Shown in pieces: positions 11,067 to 21,978 of a stretch of 64,000 nucleotides of DNA (position 1 is the stretch's first letter; the number at the start of each line of letters is the position of its first letter). The translations under genes were made by a program, and so were the position numbers. The notes beneath the pieces are model-generated. The model was given only the letters and a program-made list of their open reading frames with translations. It did no database searches and was not told where the DNA came from. This DNA is from Blastobasis lacticolella (lineage: Eukaryota; Arthropoda; Insecta; Lepidoptera; Blastobasidae): NCBI GenBank assembly GCA_905147135.1, contig LR990060.1, forward strand, positions 5,348,001 through 5,412,000, in the 5' to 3' direction.

Positions 11067-11470
11067 TATTATCATTATCACAGCCCATAACAGTCCACTG
11101 CAGGGCTTGAGGGCCACGAAAAGGGAAGTGATTGCTATAATCACCACGCTTGGCAGGCGGGCTGGAGGTTGCAGTGTTAAGCCTGCTTGACATTTTGACA
11201 AGTGACAAGTGCGAGTGAGAAGTGCAAGTGACAAGTAGTGCGTCTGAACGAGCAGTGGCAAGCGCAAGTAACGAACAAAGTACTTGTCGTTTGTCACTTG
11301 CACTTCTCACTCGCACTTATCACTTGTGAAAATGTAACCCAGGCTTTATAAATATAACAATGGAAATAGCTGCTGCCCGTTTTCCAGCCTACGGAGACGC
11401 TAGATCTTTTGCCTCGTAAACATTAGTCGCCTTGTACGACACACATGACTGTAAGGTGTAAATTCCAGCA
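11067..11470 (-). repeat. Family D repeat split by a foldback element
   Basis: Minus-orientation copy of family D: ACAGCCCATAACAGTCCACT at left and TTTGCCTCGTAAACATTAGT at right. The two parts are separated by the 164-bp inverted-repeat element at 11181-11344. Confidence 0.8.
11181..11344. mobile_element. 164-bp foldback element (MITE-like)
   Basis: Arms of about 55 bp run from GCCTGCTTGACATTTTGACA inward and, reversed, from GCCTGGGTTACATTTTCACA; both continue with AAGTGCGAGTGAGAAGTGCA. The loop is short (about 11230-11285). Flanks are TTAA at left (11177-11180) and TTTA at right (11345-11348), possibly a mutated TTAA duplication. No coding capacity. It lies inside a family D repeat, so it inserted later. 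Confidence 0.85.
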
Positions 11471-11662
11471 ATCTATTTGTTGGAATTTACACGTAATATA
11501 TTTTTGCTATTTATTGAGGATCACTAACAATTTATACACTAATACATAAATGTAAAACAGTATTAATTTGATTAAGACTAACAAACGTAGCTAAGTATTC
11601 AGTTGCTAAAGTAACCACATAAAGTATCTAAAAATGAAACTGCCCGTGCTAACTAATTTAAG

Positions 11663-11915
11663 TAGCCGTGTGGTGTCCGGCAGAGTAGAATAGCGCCAAC
11701 CCCTTAGACTCGTGGGTGTCGTACAAGGCGACTAATGTTTTCGACCCAAAAGATCTGGAGATTCTGTAGACTGGAAAATGAGCAGCAGCGTAATCAATTG
11801 TTATATTTATAACACAGATCTCCAACCCGCCTGCCGAGCGTGGAGATTATGGCAATAACCTTCCCTTTTGTGGGAGAGGCCCCCTAAGTCCTGCAGTGGA
11901 CTGTTACGGGCTGTG
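11663..11915 (+). repeat. Family D repeat, full-looking copy
   Basis: Runs from TAGCCGTGTGGTGTCCGGCA to CTGCAGTGGACTGTTACGGG. It has the same order of blocks as 4494-4774, and a minus-strand partial copy follows within about 20 bp. Confidence 0.8.
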
Positions 11916-11933
11916 TTGGTTGGAGATTGTACT

Positions 11934-12037
11934 ATTATAAATATAACAATAGAAAAGTTGTCCAGTCTACGGAGACGTTAGATCATTTGCCTCGAAAACA
12001 TTAGTCGCCTTGTAGGATACTACGAGTGTAAGGTGTA
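11934..12037 (-). repeat. Family D fragment, inverted
   Basis: TATAAATATAACAATAGAAA followed by CAGTCTACGGAGACGTTAGA and ATTAGTCGCCTTGTAGGATA: the outer third of family D in minus orientation, back to back with the copy at 11663-11915. Confidence 0.7.
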
Positions 12038-13190
12038 AATTTCAACTATATGCTCATAATATTTTTCTATTGTTATTCAACTATTTTTCTATTTATTTAA
12101 TATTGTTATACAGTGATACATTAATATGTAATATCGCTTTACATTTAAGGTGGTAATGCACTGATCAACGCGATGGGTGATAAAATCTAAGATATTTTAC
12201 AGAAAGGTCTAGGTAGAGTTTCCTAAAACCACAAGCATGTACGAAAGGTTAATTACCGTAGAACAAAATATTAACCATAAATACCTTTAAACATAATCCT
12301 CAGACTCAGTAGTCGAGAATTCGATTAGCAACATTAATCGATGTTATATTGGTTACGTATACTGCTGAATCAATACGCAAACGTCTTTGATAGTTTCAAA
12401 GCATAGTTAATTGAGAGGTATCCCTTGATACTAAGTTGTTTGGCGAAGTTCTGTACATTGGAGTCGACCCTTGTATCACAAGACCCTTTGATTTGCGGCG
12501 AAAATTTGAACTAATGCATTCAGTGCATGTATTTCGATATAGTTAAGCATGAGAACGCCTCTCTCCAATGCTTCTCAACCATTTGTACGAGATTACAGAG
12601 AAGCACTTAGGCTAAAGAAAGACTCCCGTGAAAATGATTCGAGTTTGTACAACACGCAAGCTTGATTATTTTACAATGTTGTAAGTAAAAAATAATATCA
12701 ATCACCGTATTTGAACCGTTTAAACTATTGGAATTGGATTCGTTTGTGAATTAGGCACATGTCTCTTTCACACTGGTTGCAACTTAGCACGAATCCCTCA
12801 AACGGGTCAAAAATACGGCCTAAAGTCCGTTAGGAATTAATTATTGTCGATTAATAAGGTTCGAGTGTAAGTTATCCAGCATAAACTATATTGGATTGCG
12901 TTATTATGATAATAATATGATATATTTACCTGCTGATTTACGAAAAAAGGATATCTATACAAAACAAGTAATTTCGTATGTATGTGTATATCGAACTGTA
13001 TTGGTAGAAACATGTCAATGTTGACTAAGAGTAGGACATCGTTTCTCTAAAAATAAAGTTTAATTGTACCTACTTCAAGTGTGAACCTGTTTCCCAAGTT
13101 TTGTATCCTAGTCAATAACCTCGATTGTAGCTAAACTCGTATTTATTTGGGAAGGTATTTGTTTTGGATTTTGAGGATTGCAGCTTTGAC
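12038..13190. other. AT-rich non-coding stretch
   Basis: No ORF, repeat partner or regulatory element recognised in this stretch. Confidence 0.4.
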
Positions 13191-13475
13191 GACCTGAGTT
13201 GTTCAGTTACTTAACGTATCGGTCTGCCACAAAGAGGTCCCGTGCTCGATTGCCGGCCAGGCAGAAATTAAAATTATGAATTTTATATTTTTTAACAGGT
13301 ATGGGTGTTACATGTATATTTTTATTTATGTTATACGGCAGACGAACAGGCAAGCGGACCACCTGATGGAAAGTGGTCACCGCCGCCTATGAACATCAGC
13401 AACACCAGGGGAGTTACCCATGCATTTCCCGCCACCGAAGCGACCTCTAATATACCTCTTGAATGATCCCAGGGG
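13191..13475. repeat. Truncated SINE-B (+) joined to family C (-)
   Basis: 13191-13310 is the SINE-B head and early body (GACGACCTGAGTTGTTCAGT, then TGCTCGATTGCCGGCC in the B-box position). At about 13317 it passes into a minus-oriented family C copy (TTATACGGCAGACGAACAGG to CCTCTTGAATGATCCCAG). The SINE 3' half does not resume afterwards. Confidence 0.75.
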
Positions 13476-13800
13476 GCCTACCACAAGCCTTACAAACAAG
13501 ATTACTTTAACCTTGTTTTCAAATTGGTACCATGACCTCAAAGAAAATAATGTTAAAAAAATGTTGTTTTGGTTAGAAGTTTTGTGACGTCACAGCCAAA
13601 TCATTCATTCAAACCAGAGACTAAAAGCCATCACAAACTTATCTGAACCGGTGGCCAAAACCGGAACTAAGTGTGACTATTTTGAAATGTAATTTTGTTA
13701 CCAAAAGCAGCGACGCTTTTCTAGTACTTTGACTAGTACAGTGACACCTAGCTACCATTTGACGGAAAGCATTGTTTATATTGTGTCAGATGTTTCATGA
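13476..13800. repeat. Family E repeat copy
   Basis: Contains ACAAACTTATCTGAACCGGT and CCGGAACTAAGTGTGACTA, shared with 16043-16158, 18763-18883 and 57249-57336. The left flank (CTACCACAAGCCTTAC and TTTAACCTTGTTTTCAAA) also resembles, inverted, sequence at 18960-19020, so the larger repeat unit probably extends over both. Confidence 0.6.
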
Positions 13801-13879
13801 ATTGCAATTTTGATCATTTATTTTCATAGAGAAGGTAATATTAAAACGTTATTTTGTAAAATATTTATACTTAAGTCAT

Positions 13880-14510
13880 CAATTTAATGTCTTCGTCTCC
13901 AATACTACAACAATTGTGATGTTCTGTCATAGATGGCCAAAGAATTCGCGGTTGTAGAGCTGATAAGCTTTTGCTTTAAATTCAACCAAGAAATAGCGTC
14001 AAAAGCCATTGTATGAGAAATGTGACCCCATCGGCGAACATAGATGATGCGGAGTTCGTCAACAGATGCAAACACAGAAGCTTACACGTTAAATTCGACA
14101 GATTTGTCTGTTCAACAAAGAACGTGGAGGACCGTCCAGTTAGATAAGGAGAACAGCTCATGGAATCACGCTTTGAACGTACGTACAATTTGTGCGTTGC
14201 GTTGAAGATTTAGAGTTCTTCATAAGGGAATATTATTGTCCCAAAGAAGGCCAAGGGTATGCTTTACCGGAGTGTCCGTGGGCGACCTAGAATTATCGGT
14301 GATGCCGATATGAAATTAAAGGAGTGTCAGAAAGTGATAATGTGTGTCCGAAGTCTGTAGATTTTAAATTTTATTTTTATGTAAGTAATCAATTGTAAAC
14401 GACCTATTGTAAACGAATGTATAATGTTGTATATTTGTATTCTTCGGTATACATACACGTATACCTCTGGCCTCAGTTGCCTGAAGTATTTAAATAAAGA
14501 TGTAAGTTTA
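13880..14510 (+). pseudogene. Relic of a LINE ORF1-type gene (C-terminal part)
   Basis: Fragments of the plus strand resemble the C-terminal nucleic-acid-binding region of LINE ORF1 proteins. A segment near 14275-14310 reads RGRPRIIG, matching RGRPRISG in the antisense fragment at 21331-21625. The beginning (CGTCTCCAATACTACAACAA) matches, inverted, 18400-18445. Stops and frameshifts throughout. It ends in an AATAAAGATG-like stretch with no endonuclease or RT sequence between ORF1 and the 3' end. Confidence 0.55.
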
Positions 14511-14723
14511 TAACATATTAACATTTCTCGAGCTTTTAATGGTTTTTATTGCCTGTAATTACAACAATTCTTGAATATTTTTATGGTTCCGTAAGTGTGA
14601 AATGGTATCGTTTTACTTCATTACGAGGTAATGTCAACAATTATAAAGTAGGCTTTTGGCGCTAAGCAAGCCCCGAATTCATGCGGTCGTAAATTGCCCG
14701 ATAGGTAGACACCTAAATATTTC

Positions 14724-15261
14724 GTACTGGCCCGGGGTCCGCCTTGACCATGTTCCAGAATTTTGTAGTTCGAGTAATTACGGTAGAGCGACAGGCATCT
14801 ACCCTCCGTGACCCTGTTAACTGGGGCACCGGACCAGATTGGATTATGGTTACACATTCAGACGCCTGGAGGTGCAGGATTCATTACGATGTTTTTCCTC
14901 ACCGTAAGAGCATAGGTTAGTATTCAACTATGTACCTCACCTTTCAGAATACCGCAGTTAAACAATACTCTTTTAAATAGTATTGTGTTTCTGCCGGTGA
15001 GTAAGGTTTCCAGTGCTCCATGGGGTGGGGATTTGGGGAACCGTAGCTTTGGCAGTGGAGGGGCATTTGCATTTTTGCTGCCAGAGCAACGTGTTATAGA
15101 GGTGGGCAACGCATTAGCGATACTCTTGGCAGTGGTGACCACTTTCCATCAGGTGGCCCGCTTGCCTTTTTGCCAACCGTATGACATAAAAAAAATGTAC
15201 ATAACTCAGAAAAGAGGCATGGCGGCAGTGGGATACTTAACCACTAGGCCACCGATGCTCC
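14724..15261 (-). repeat. SINE-A interrupted by a family C insertion
   Basis: Left part 14724-14935 (from CCCGGGGTCCGCCTTGACCA) and right part 15195-15261 (to CACTAGGCCACCGATGCTCC) together make one SINE-A. The gap is filled by 14936-15194, flanked by ATGTAC at 14930-14935 and 15195-15200. The right part carries the tRNA-like head. Confidence 0.85.
14936..15194 (+). mobile_element. Family C element inserted in SINE-A, with 6-bp duplication
   Basis: 259 bp ending with ACCACTTTCCATCAGGTGGC, CCAACCGTATGACAT and an A-run, flanked by the direct repeat ATGTAC. The A-tail and direct repeats indicate insertion by target-primed reverse transcription. This gives the true 5'-3' orientation of family C. 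Confidence 0.8.
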
Positions 15262-16040
15262 AAGCAAAGATTAGATTGATTAAATATAGTGCTAATACCT
15301 AGGTAAGCAACAGGTTTTATCATGTTGAGTCCGCCTGGGTGAGTACCAACGCCTTATCCGCCAAACAATTATGCTGAGGCATTTCATTTTATTCCTCTTA
15401 GTGCAAAGGCACCTACGCTTTTCCATTTTTGCGCAATGCATGCACCATAGATTTTATTAGCGACATTTACTGCTTACTGTTAGGTGGGCTACCTGTTGAT
15501 TGGTCACTGCGTAGCATAAAAAATCAACAATAAATATATAATTATAAACGGTTAAGTCTGCGTCGAATTCGCGAACCAATATTTCGAAATCAATTGAACA
15601 TATTGCTTTGGCTTTTCAATATTATTGGTGACCAACAGGGAGTCTACGTAGTAAATAACTTAATAATTGCTTAACAGATAGTAACATTTTAGTTTTCTTT
15701 AGGGGAAGCCTACCACCATCTTATGTCTACATCTACATGCTTGCCGTATAGAATATTTGCCGACGCGTCTATGCGTTAGCCATGCATTTTCCTCCTGTAT
15801 GTATATTAATTGCTGGGGCACGCTGATATACCGGCTCTTCGGTTTGCTCTATGGGTGATAACTCTATAGGTCTATGGGAAAACTATCATGTTTTTAGCAA
15901 GCTCAAAGTATTATTAGAATTTATTGGTCCCATGATCTCTTAAAAACAACATTATAATAATATTGTTTAGAGAGGGGTATGAGCGAATGTATTGTCTATT
16001 GTAAATATATGCGAAAAAGAGACAGCGTTATAATGTTCGT
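15262..16040. other. Non-coding stretch
   Basis: No gene seen. About 15880-15990 (GTCCCATGATCTCTTAAA) may belong to the extended family E repeat whose core follows. Confidence 0.4.
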
Positions 16041-16042
16041 AC

Positions 16043-16158
16043 AGTGCCACAAACTTATCTGACCCGGTAGCGAAAGCTGGAACTAAGTGTCGCCATATTG
16101 TAATGTCATGTCAATCACAACAACAGTGACGCTATCACCGAGTCAGTTGTGTTTGTAG
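16043..16158. repeat. Family E short inverted-repeat element
   Basis: GTGCCACAAACTTATCTGAC at left is mirrored by GAGTCAGTTGTGTTTGTAGC at right; the inner block is CGGAACTAAGTGTCGCCAT. Related copies at 18763-18883 and 57249-57336 share both ends. Confidence 0.65.
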
Positions 16159-16353
16159 CTCTACATAGCATTATCTTTTTCGCACCTTACTTCGGATCAC
16201 GCATTAATATTGCGATCTTTGATTGATTTTATAACTTATTTTTAAATACAATTTTATTACAAATCTACTTCATAGCAGAAAATGATACTAAAATGTAGAT
16301 TTCCAAACAAAAATGTAATTTTATTCATAGTAATATCCTCAAAATTTAATGTT

Positions 16354-16391
16354 GTAAACACTTAAACACGTATTCGTGTTTAAGTGTTTAC
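16354..16391. repeat. Perfect hairpin, 17-bp stem and 4-base loop
   Basis: GTAAACACTTAAACACG, then TATT, then the exact reverse complement. AT-rich flanks. There is no gene nearby to make it a terminator or a microRNA precursor, and the stem is too short for the latter. Confidence 0.85.
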
Positions 16392-17293
16392 TTGGGTGGA
16401 ACGGGGCGGTTGCAAATCTTGTCAAACGGAAATGTTGGCGTGCAAAAATGTCAGTGCAGTCAATATATATTTAAGAACTGGTCAAGGGCGAGTACAACAG
16501 GCATTTGAAGGGTTCCTTACTACTATCATATTTAAATACTTAATTTAATATTAGGTTATTAAGAACATTTTCATCATCATTGCATTCATCCCGGTTGTGC
16601 TCTTGCGCACCGCCCAGCCCGGGGTGCCCTTTCCTAGGGGGATGCAAATCTTAAAAAAGAAGTAGAAACGGTGCAAAAGGTGCTAAAGAAGTAGGAACTT
16701 CTTCTTTTCCACTTTGTTAGGTCTTCGGTATCTTTGGTGATGAGTTTGTTAACTAACATGCATGCCACTTCTAAAAAAGTCAAGCAATCGCTTCATGGGC
16801 CAGCCTCTTCTTCTCGTGCGTGGCAGGGGTATGACATTTTTTCCCTACATAATTTTCCGGTCTGTGCGAGACGATGCCATACCATGGAAAGCGATACTCT
16901 TCCAGTGTTAGGTGGAAATGGCTTTCCTGCAAAAGGCTCAAAAGAGAGGCAACAGGTCCCGAAACTATAAACCAATATACGCTGGCTAGTCGACTGGGAA
17001 TAACGGAGTGGAGGTGGTGCTCAAAAATCAATTTCAGGCGAATTTTTATTGAAATTGTAGAAAATATATCAAACGAATGTCGCGCCCGTTATAAAAAATT
17101 TAACTACTCTTTATGATTCAACATTAACATGCATCATTTTTGGTTATTATTAAGCTTTTTATATTTCTGCCTACCCTGTCTAAAAACTCTGTGCACGCCA
17201 CTGGGTGTAGGGTAGGTGAAGAGTAGATGTAGGATAAGTGTAGGCTAGGTGTAGTGTAGGTTAGGGTATGCCACGCGAATGAAGGCCCACTAG

Positions 17294-17648
17294 TATATTA
17301 TAAAACAAAGTCCCACGTCGCATCTGTCTGTCTGTTCGCAATATACTAAAAAACGATTGAACGGATTTTCATGCGATTATCACCAATAGACAGAGTGATT
17401 CATGTTCATGTGGAAGGTTTAGGTGTATAATTTGTTAAGGTTTGGGTACGGGTAGTAAGTGCGAAGCGCGTGCGAAGACGGGCGGCTCTTAACAAATTAT
17501 ACACTTAAGCCTTCCTCATGTTCCTCATGAATCCCTGTCTATTGCTAAAAATCGTATGAAAATCCGTTCAGTACTTTATGAATATATAACGAACAGATAG
17601 ACAGACCGACAGGCAGACACAGCGTGGGACTTTGTTTTATAATATGTA
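17294..17648. mobile_element. Foldback element of about 355 bp
   Basis: Outer arms TATTATAAAACAAAGTCCCA and, reversed, ACAAAGTCCCACGCTGTGTC. Similarity of the arms continues inward for about 150 bp (through AATAGACAG and TATAATTTGTTAA words) to a short GC-richer loop near 17450-17490. No ORF. A fragment with the same words is near 6950-7030. The structure fits a foldback/MITE; the superfamily is unknown. Confidence 0.75.
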
Positions 17649-17959
17649 GTACGGGGGCCGTAGGTTATCTACGTTATCGAGTACCTATATAAAAAATAGC
17701 TTAAGCATTTAGGACAACATGCACAGAACGCATATGCTGCTATTAGTAATAGGATTCCTTTTTACCTTTTGGTTACGGAATTCTAAAATATGAAATAATT
17801 ATTGTGATAGTATTAGAGGACCTTTTCAGGGTTTTCAGCTAATAAAGAGCACTATATTTCTACTTTACGTAATTATTTAATTCAGGGAACTGGGGCACAT
17901 GTTTAAAAATACATGTACACAACATTGTGAACTAGTACTAACATACTAACATAAAAATT

Positions 17960-18470
17960 ATAATTTTAAATTCTAAACACTTTAGAAACACATCACTTTA
18001 TTGTATACACTTTTAATCCCGTTTCGCTGGCAACGGGAATCAGGGATAAACCACACCCTTCAGCCTATAATCTTCTCTCACGAAGATCTCCGAATTTGCT
18101 ACGGGAACCAATGCCACGAACAAATTGAAGTTACGTTCATGGTATTATGCCAAGAGCTAGACCCTGATGAGGTATTGGCTTGGTTTAGTAGATAAGTGCA
18201 CACGTCCTTGGCCCTACAGATAAATCAATCGATTTGGTAGGACTCTCCCAGTGTGGGCTTTAGTTGCCCCGTCTCATAGGTTGTCTGTGAGCTCTTCAGT
18301 ATATTCACCCACATCTCATCGACTCTCAACGTCGAAGGGCTCGTGTTTCACACGCTATATCAGCGATAACAGCTTCTACAATACCGAATATCTCGTATTG
18401 GTTGGCCGTCTAAAAACCATTACCGTTGTTGTAGTATTGGAGACGTAAATATCAATGCATTAAGTTATTT
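17960..18470 (-). pseudogene. Relic of a LINE ORF1-type gene, second copy
   Basis: Minus-strand copy related to 13880-14510 and 21331-21625. Near 18040-18150 it shares ACCACACCCTTCAGCC and ACCAATGCCACGAACAA with the 21400-21500 region, which encodes the ORF1 C-terminal domain. No continuous frame survives. As in the other copies, no endonuclease or RT sequence lies beside it. Confidence 0.6.
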
Positions 18471-18762
18471 CAAACTTTTGTGAGAATAAATACATTTCAC
18501 TTGCTTTTTGGGAGAACATAACTGTATTATATATGTCGTAAATCTTTAAAAATCGTAAAACAATATTATATCCACCATGAAAAAGTGACTTTTATTAGAT
18601 TGATGGATTTGACATAAAAACAATAATAATGTCAAACAAAACTTCCTACTGTCAAACAAAAACGTAAAGATCATGGTACGGTTTAGAAAGTAAGCTTGTT
18701 TGAGTGAATGATTCTAGCCTGAAATAACCACAAAACATTCGTTCATGCACCTCTCTATGTTA

Positions 18763-18883
18763 GTGCCACAAACCGGTGACCAAAATTGGAACTACGTGTG
18801 TGCTGAATAAAATAAAATTTGACGGCAATACAAAACTTAACAACAGCGACGCCGTCATTGGGTCAGATAAGATTGTAGTGGCA
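18763..18883. repeat. Family E short inverted-repeat element
   Basis: GTGCCACAAACCGGTGACC at left and GGGTCAGATAAGATTGTAGT at right. The core is a degraded version of the 16043-16158 copy. Sequence to about 19020 resembles, inverted, 13476-13560. Confidence 0.6.
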
Positions 18884-19460
18884 ACAATTCAAGCTTGTTT
18901 TAGGAGGTCATGGTACGGATCAAAGTAAGAATACAATAACATTACAATAACATTATAATAACCTTATTCTAAACAAGGTTATTTTAACCTTGTTTTGAAA
19001 AGATTGTGGTACGCCCCCTGGTCATAGTCCAAAGGAAACACTGTGGCTGGGAGCTCATTCCACATCCGAATAATAAGAATATATTTAAATATTCTTGACC
19101 TCCCCTCCCTGAATACGTCCCCGCAATCACAGCCATGAGTTTGTCAACAAACACATGCGTTACTGAAGTACATTAGGTTTACATTAGTTTTCAATTACGA
19201 GCAGCAATTAGGCAACCCTCATAGGGCAAGACATATACATACATACATCTACATACATCTACGCATTGCTGTCTTGATTTGATTTGTAGAAGTGTATGAG
19301 TATGTATGTGTAGAAATGTATTGCTAGGGATGACAATTCGTAATATTATAATGTAATTATTTAGACACACATTTGCTCTATTTCAGTACCTATAATATTG
19401 TATCCCAGCAAGGATAGTAGAAAACGGTGGCTTAAATAATAAGGGTGGCTAGAAGTCATA

Positions 19461-19659
19461 GGGCTGAGTGTAAGTATTGCTTCGATTTTACTTTACTATT
19501 GCGTTTGCGTTTACGTGGTAATTAGTATGAACAAATGTATAGCACTATCTAGTGGTACGTAAATAAGGATTTTTCTTCATACTAATTTTCACGTAAATAC
19601 AAATGCGATACTCAAGTAAAATCGAAGCAAAACATAAGTTTTGAGTATAAACTCAGCCC
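19461..19659. mobile_element. 199-bp foldback element (MITE-like)
   Basis: GGGCTGAGT at left mirrors ACTCAGCCC at right. Inside, TTGCTTCGATTTTACTT mirrors AAGTAAAATCGAAGCAA, and the similarity runs on to TTAGTATGAA / TTCATACTAA, leaving a loop of about 50 bp. No coding capacity. Confidence 0.8.
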
Positions 19660-20560
19660 TCAGGTTACTATCACTGATTTTTCGTGAATTCTATTCGTTC
19701 ATCGGATTTACATTCGAACATTTTTCCAGCTGGCCGGGTGGTGTGAATGGCTGCAAAGTAGAAATAGTCGACTTCTGGATTCGATGCTCGGCATTTTTGC
19801 CAACGTAGTTCGAACTGGGGTTCTTATTTTGGACTTCTTTCTTAAACGATGAAGACGTTATCTCTCCACATTTGAAAGTGGGTTTTGGTTGGTCTCAAAC
19901 GGGAATGACTCCATTACTTTTTACTATTTTTCTCTTTCTAAATTTCGGTCTTGCCATTTCTGCGTGCTTATATGTTTTTAATAAGTCAATAATATTTTTT
20001 TTACCTTATAACGACCTAGGTTTTAATCTATTAAATTCAGTTATTTTTACATACATAATATAGTCACTCATAGACTTTTAACTTTCTCGAAGAAACCTCT
20101 AGCAATAGAATGAAGTCTCAAGATTTTCCTCACTAACAATACATTACTCAATAATTGAAACAACAAAGCATACAAATATGATACAAGTTTACGAAAGTTT
20201 CAGCGATCTCAGACAAAGCAAGACACATTTTCGCTAGAACATAACACTTGCTTTATTAGCAACGATTTCAACGACGGTGATAGATAAGACATGTTTATTT
20301 ATACTTCTTGAAGTCTGACAACAACATTTCTAACAACATTAGAAAGTACGATTATTAAAACTTGGTTTTGGTAGAATGGTTTTTTAGAAAACTTGTAGAG
20401 AAACGAGTACGGGCTGTGGGGTATCTCTCTGACCAGATACTGAGCTGCGTTTTGGTTGGATTCGAATACTTCTTTGATGTAGCTGTACGGGCTATTGAAA
20501 TGTTCAGGAACGCACGTGGTCATGTAGTAGATGTCTCCTTTTAGTTTCTTGATTACCCTT
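19660..20560. other. Non-coding stretch
   Basis: No gene or repeat partner recognised. Short ORFs on both strands around 20300-20540 show no familiar protein motif. Confidence 0.35.
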
Positions 20561-21155
20561 GTGAGTGGGGTAAAGCATTTGTTGTCCCGCTCCTCAAAGT
20601 CTAAGCCTAGTGCTTTAAATAATTTTACACCAATCTCAATACTGCCATTTTTGTCGAAAATTCTTGAAGCTGTTGTACATGAACAAATATAATAATAATT
20701 CGCTTTTAAGCCCTTTCCAATTAGATTTTCGGCCAGGCCATATCTCTACCACAGCAGAACTCTACTTAAGATCACGAAGAACATCAGGGATGCCATGGAA
20801 AATACAAAAAAATGCAAATGTTTTTTTGTTTTTCTTAGCTAACAATAAAAAGAGGAAATGCATTACATCTAACGCGTTCAATAATGTAGATCATGACATC
20901 ATACCGGCAAGATATTGTCGCAACTTGGGTTTTCATCCTCAGTGACTAACTGGTTCTCGTCATATCTTCGCGATCGGCAGCAGGCGCTTCGCGCTGATGG
21001 AGTAATGGCCAGTTGTGCGATCTTGTCACTGGTGTTCTACAATACGGCATTTTATCCCCTCTGCTCTTTTCTCTGTTTGTTAATTACGTTACTCACAACC
21101 TTAAGTGCACTCACCATATTTATGCGGATGACTTGCAGCTGTATTATATTTTATT

Positions 21156-21625
21156 TTTTATTTATTTATTTGTATCAGGCTACAGAGGCCCATAGATATA
21201 AACATACAAAATTATAATAACAATAAACACTACATTAAAGCCAAACAAAATAATATAACCTATACAACAATACCACTTGTAAAATTAACAATAGACTAAT
21301 AGATAATATAATAATTTTCAAAACTAAATTCTAACACTGTTCACTAAATATCTGTGTGATACCTAATGTCGTTTCGGCGGCACCGGAAATTCTGGGTCGC
21401 CCACGGAATCGCCGGTACACCACACCCTTCGGCCAATAATCTTCCCTCATGAAAAAATCCAAATCGGTGGGAACCAACACCACGAACGAGTTGAACGGAC
21501 GTTCATGGCTTGATTCCAAGAGCTGGTCTCTCACAAGGTACTTCTTGGTTAAGCGGATATGCTCTTCCACGTCCTTTGCCGTCACTGTGTAATGAAGGCG
21601 GGACAGGTAAAGCCATGTATGCCAG
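21156..21625 (-). pseudogene. Antisense LINE ORF1 fragment with 3' tail, inserted in the older LINE
   Basis: The minus strand from about 21625 to 21331 encodes an ORF1-type C-terminal domain: TAKDVEEHIRL, FNSFVVLVPTDL, a YWPKGVVYRRF motif and RGRPRISG. The inner LINE ORF1 has a corresponding LWPEGIRFRRF. The stop is at 21331; then about 170 bp of 3' UTR ends in an AAATAAATAAATA-type tail (21156-21180 on the plus strand). ORF1 is followed directly by the 3' end with no ORF2, as in the two relics at 13880 and 17960. The right boundary is approximate. Confidence 0.7.
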
Positions 21626-21978
21626 TGCTGATTGTCGAGGCTGTTAATGCTCTGGACAAACACGTAAACTATATATGTGACTGGTCTCGTAGGTTTAGCA
21701 TTTTTGTAAACCCATTGAAATGCCAAGCCATGGTAGTGGGCAGCTCGCGATTGATCAGCCGCCTTGATCAGGCACATGTCCCAAAAGTTTATTTCAAAGG
21801 TGTCGCTATTCCGTTTTCTTCTATTGTAAAAGATTTTGGTCTTGTTATAGATAATACCTTGAGCTGGATGGTTCACCTTACGGAAGTGATCAGAAAGGTA
21901 ACAGGGACATTACAGGAACAGTCCTCGCGCCGACGCGCCCACGCAAGGTCGCGGTCGTTGCGATTAAAAGTCGTCAAA

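Noticed and set aside
11177..11348. Definite piggyBac-type TTAA duplication
   Set aside because: The left flank is TTAA but the right is TTTA, so the duplication is not exact and the class stays open.
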